From: Gammaproteobacteria bacterium | GTDB lineage: Bacteria > Pseudomonadota > Gammaproteobacteria > GCA-001735895 | Length of the DNA: 6,030 bases | NCBI GenBank assembly: GCA_021767985.1 | Contig: JAASSH010000155.1 | Location: 1-6,030, forward strand | Direction: 5' to 3' | Shown here: positions 5,411-6,030 of the stretch, piece after piece | Position numbering within the stretch: position 1 is the first letter of the stretch | Layout of the letters: each line of letters starts with the position of its first letter | Made by a program: the position numbers and the translations under genes | The notes under the pieces: generated by a model | The model's input: only the letters and a program-made list of their open reading frames with translations | Database searches by the model: none | Told to the model about the DNA's origin: nothing

Positions 5411-6030
5411 TCAGGCCAGTTGTTGTCTGATGGCGTTGAACGCCGCGAGACTGTCGCGGGTAAAGTTGATAATTCGATAATCGGGCCAGGTAGAGAGTTT
5501 TACGATGGTTAGCTCGGCGCTACGGTTAACGTAAATCATTTGCCCGAAGACGCCACGCGCCATGAAGTCTCCTGCCTCGATATTATTGTTCCACCAGAAG
5601 TTGCTGTAAGCCCCGTCCGGGCAGGTGTCGGTGTAGGGCGGACCGTAAACGCTGCGGTCGCCGCTGGCACAGGACTCGACCCATGCTGCCGGAACTACCT
5701 GGGCGTTGCCGACCTTGCCGCTGTTCTGCATCATCAATCCGAAGCGCGCATAGTCTCGCAGGGTCGCGTTGAACCCGCCATCGGCGAGCGCCGTAGAGGC
5801 GCGGTCGACGGTGAAAAAAGCGTGCTGCTCGGCGCCGATTTTTTTCCAGATCAACTCGCTCATGAGTTCGGCCAGCGGCCTGTTGGCGGCGCGTTCCAGC
5901 GCCCAGGCAACGACGTCGGTCTCGACCGATTTGTACTCGAAACGCTTGCCGTGTTTCCTGATCCTGGGCAGGGTCAGGATGATATCGCGAATGGTGGACC
6001 GGGCCTCGTTCTCGGGCACCGGGCGCCAGC
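5411..6030 (-). CDS. Class C beta-lactamase-related serine hydrolase, C-terminal part (start outside window)
   Basis: The reading frame is open through the right edge, so only the last 206 or so residues are present; the GTG at 6019 is internal, since WRP precedes it in frame. The fragment matches the C-terminal half of the beta-lactamase/penicillin-binding-protein-like hydrolases of the 6-aminohexanoate-dimer hydrolase and esterase type. Counting from that GTG: FEYKSVETDVVAWALERA (27-44) carries the tyrosine corresponding to the YxN/YxS catalytic motif; ADGGFNATLRDYARFG (79-94) is a typical family block; and the ARGVFGQ segment (154-160) stands where the KTG box lies in beta-lactamases. The catalytic SxxK and any signal peptide lie beyond the edge, so activity cannot be judged. 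Family members include esterases, amidases and D-peptidases, so resistance to beta-lactams should not be assumed. It lies 117 bases upstream of the H1-like gene on the same strand. Confidence 0.88.
   Translation of the reverse strand, partial: WRPVPENEARSTIRDIILTLPRIRKHGKRFEYKSVETDVVAWALERAANRPLAELMSELIWKKIGAEQHAFFTVDRASTALADGGFNATLRDYARFGLMMQNSGKVGNAQVVPAAWVESCASGDRSVYGPPYTDTCPDGAYSNFWWNNNIEAGDFMARGVFGQMIYVNRSAELTIVKLSTWPDYRIINFTRDSLAAFNAIRQQLA

Overview
The window reads as chromosomal DNA from a moderately GC-rich gammaproteobacterium. The best clues are an ArfB protein that matches the Escherichia coli form almost residue for residue through its GGQ domain, a zinc-finger thioredoxin 2, a Kdo hydroxylase (so an outer membrane with Kdo-containing lipopolysaccharide), and a lysine/alanine-rich histone H1-like protein of the type found in many gammaproteobacteria. 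An environmental, perhaps marine, lineage is a guess; the sequence does not fix genus or family.

Layout, left to right. An HDOD signalling protein on the plus strand (9-884) converges on a minus-strand pair: thioredoxin 2 (trxC, 1765-2211) followed by a short-chain dehydrogenase/reductase (982-1680). A 212-base divergent spacer separates trxC from a plus-strand run: a secreted protein of unknown function (2424-3137), Kdo 3-hydroxylase (kdoO, 3321-4277) and, 26 bases later, the ribosome-rescue hydrolase arfB (4304-4720, GTG start). arfB converges on a minus-strand histone H1-like gene (4802-5293). That gene lies downstream of the C-terminal half of a class C beta-lactamase-related serine hydrolase, which runs off the right edge.

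There is no obvious single pathway here. The genes are mostly stand-alone housekeeping or stress functions: redox repair (TrxC), ribosome rescue (ArfB), lipopolysaccharide modification (KdoO), nucleoid binding (H1-like) and signalling (HDOD). The likely co-transcribed units are kdoO-arfB and possibly trxC-SDR. No RNA gene, mobile element, CRISPR array or phage gene was seen, and no gene-free stretch exceeds 212 bases. The non-coding features most worth noting are a perfect 9-base inverted repeat just upstream of kdoO, a compact hairpin after the secreted-protein gene, and a promoter-like pair upstream of the H1-like gene. I found no convincing new multi-gene system. The best candidates for new biology are the unrecognised secreted protein and the dyad upstream of kdoO.
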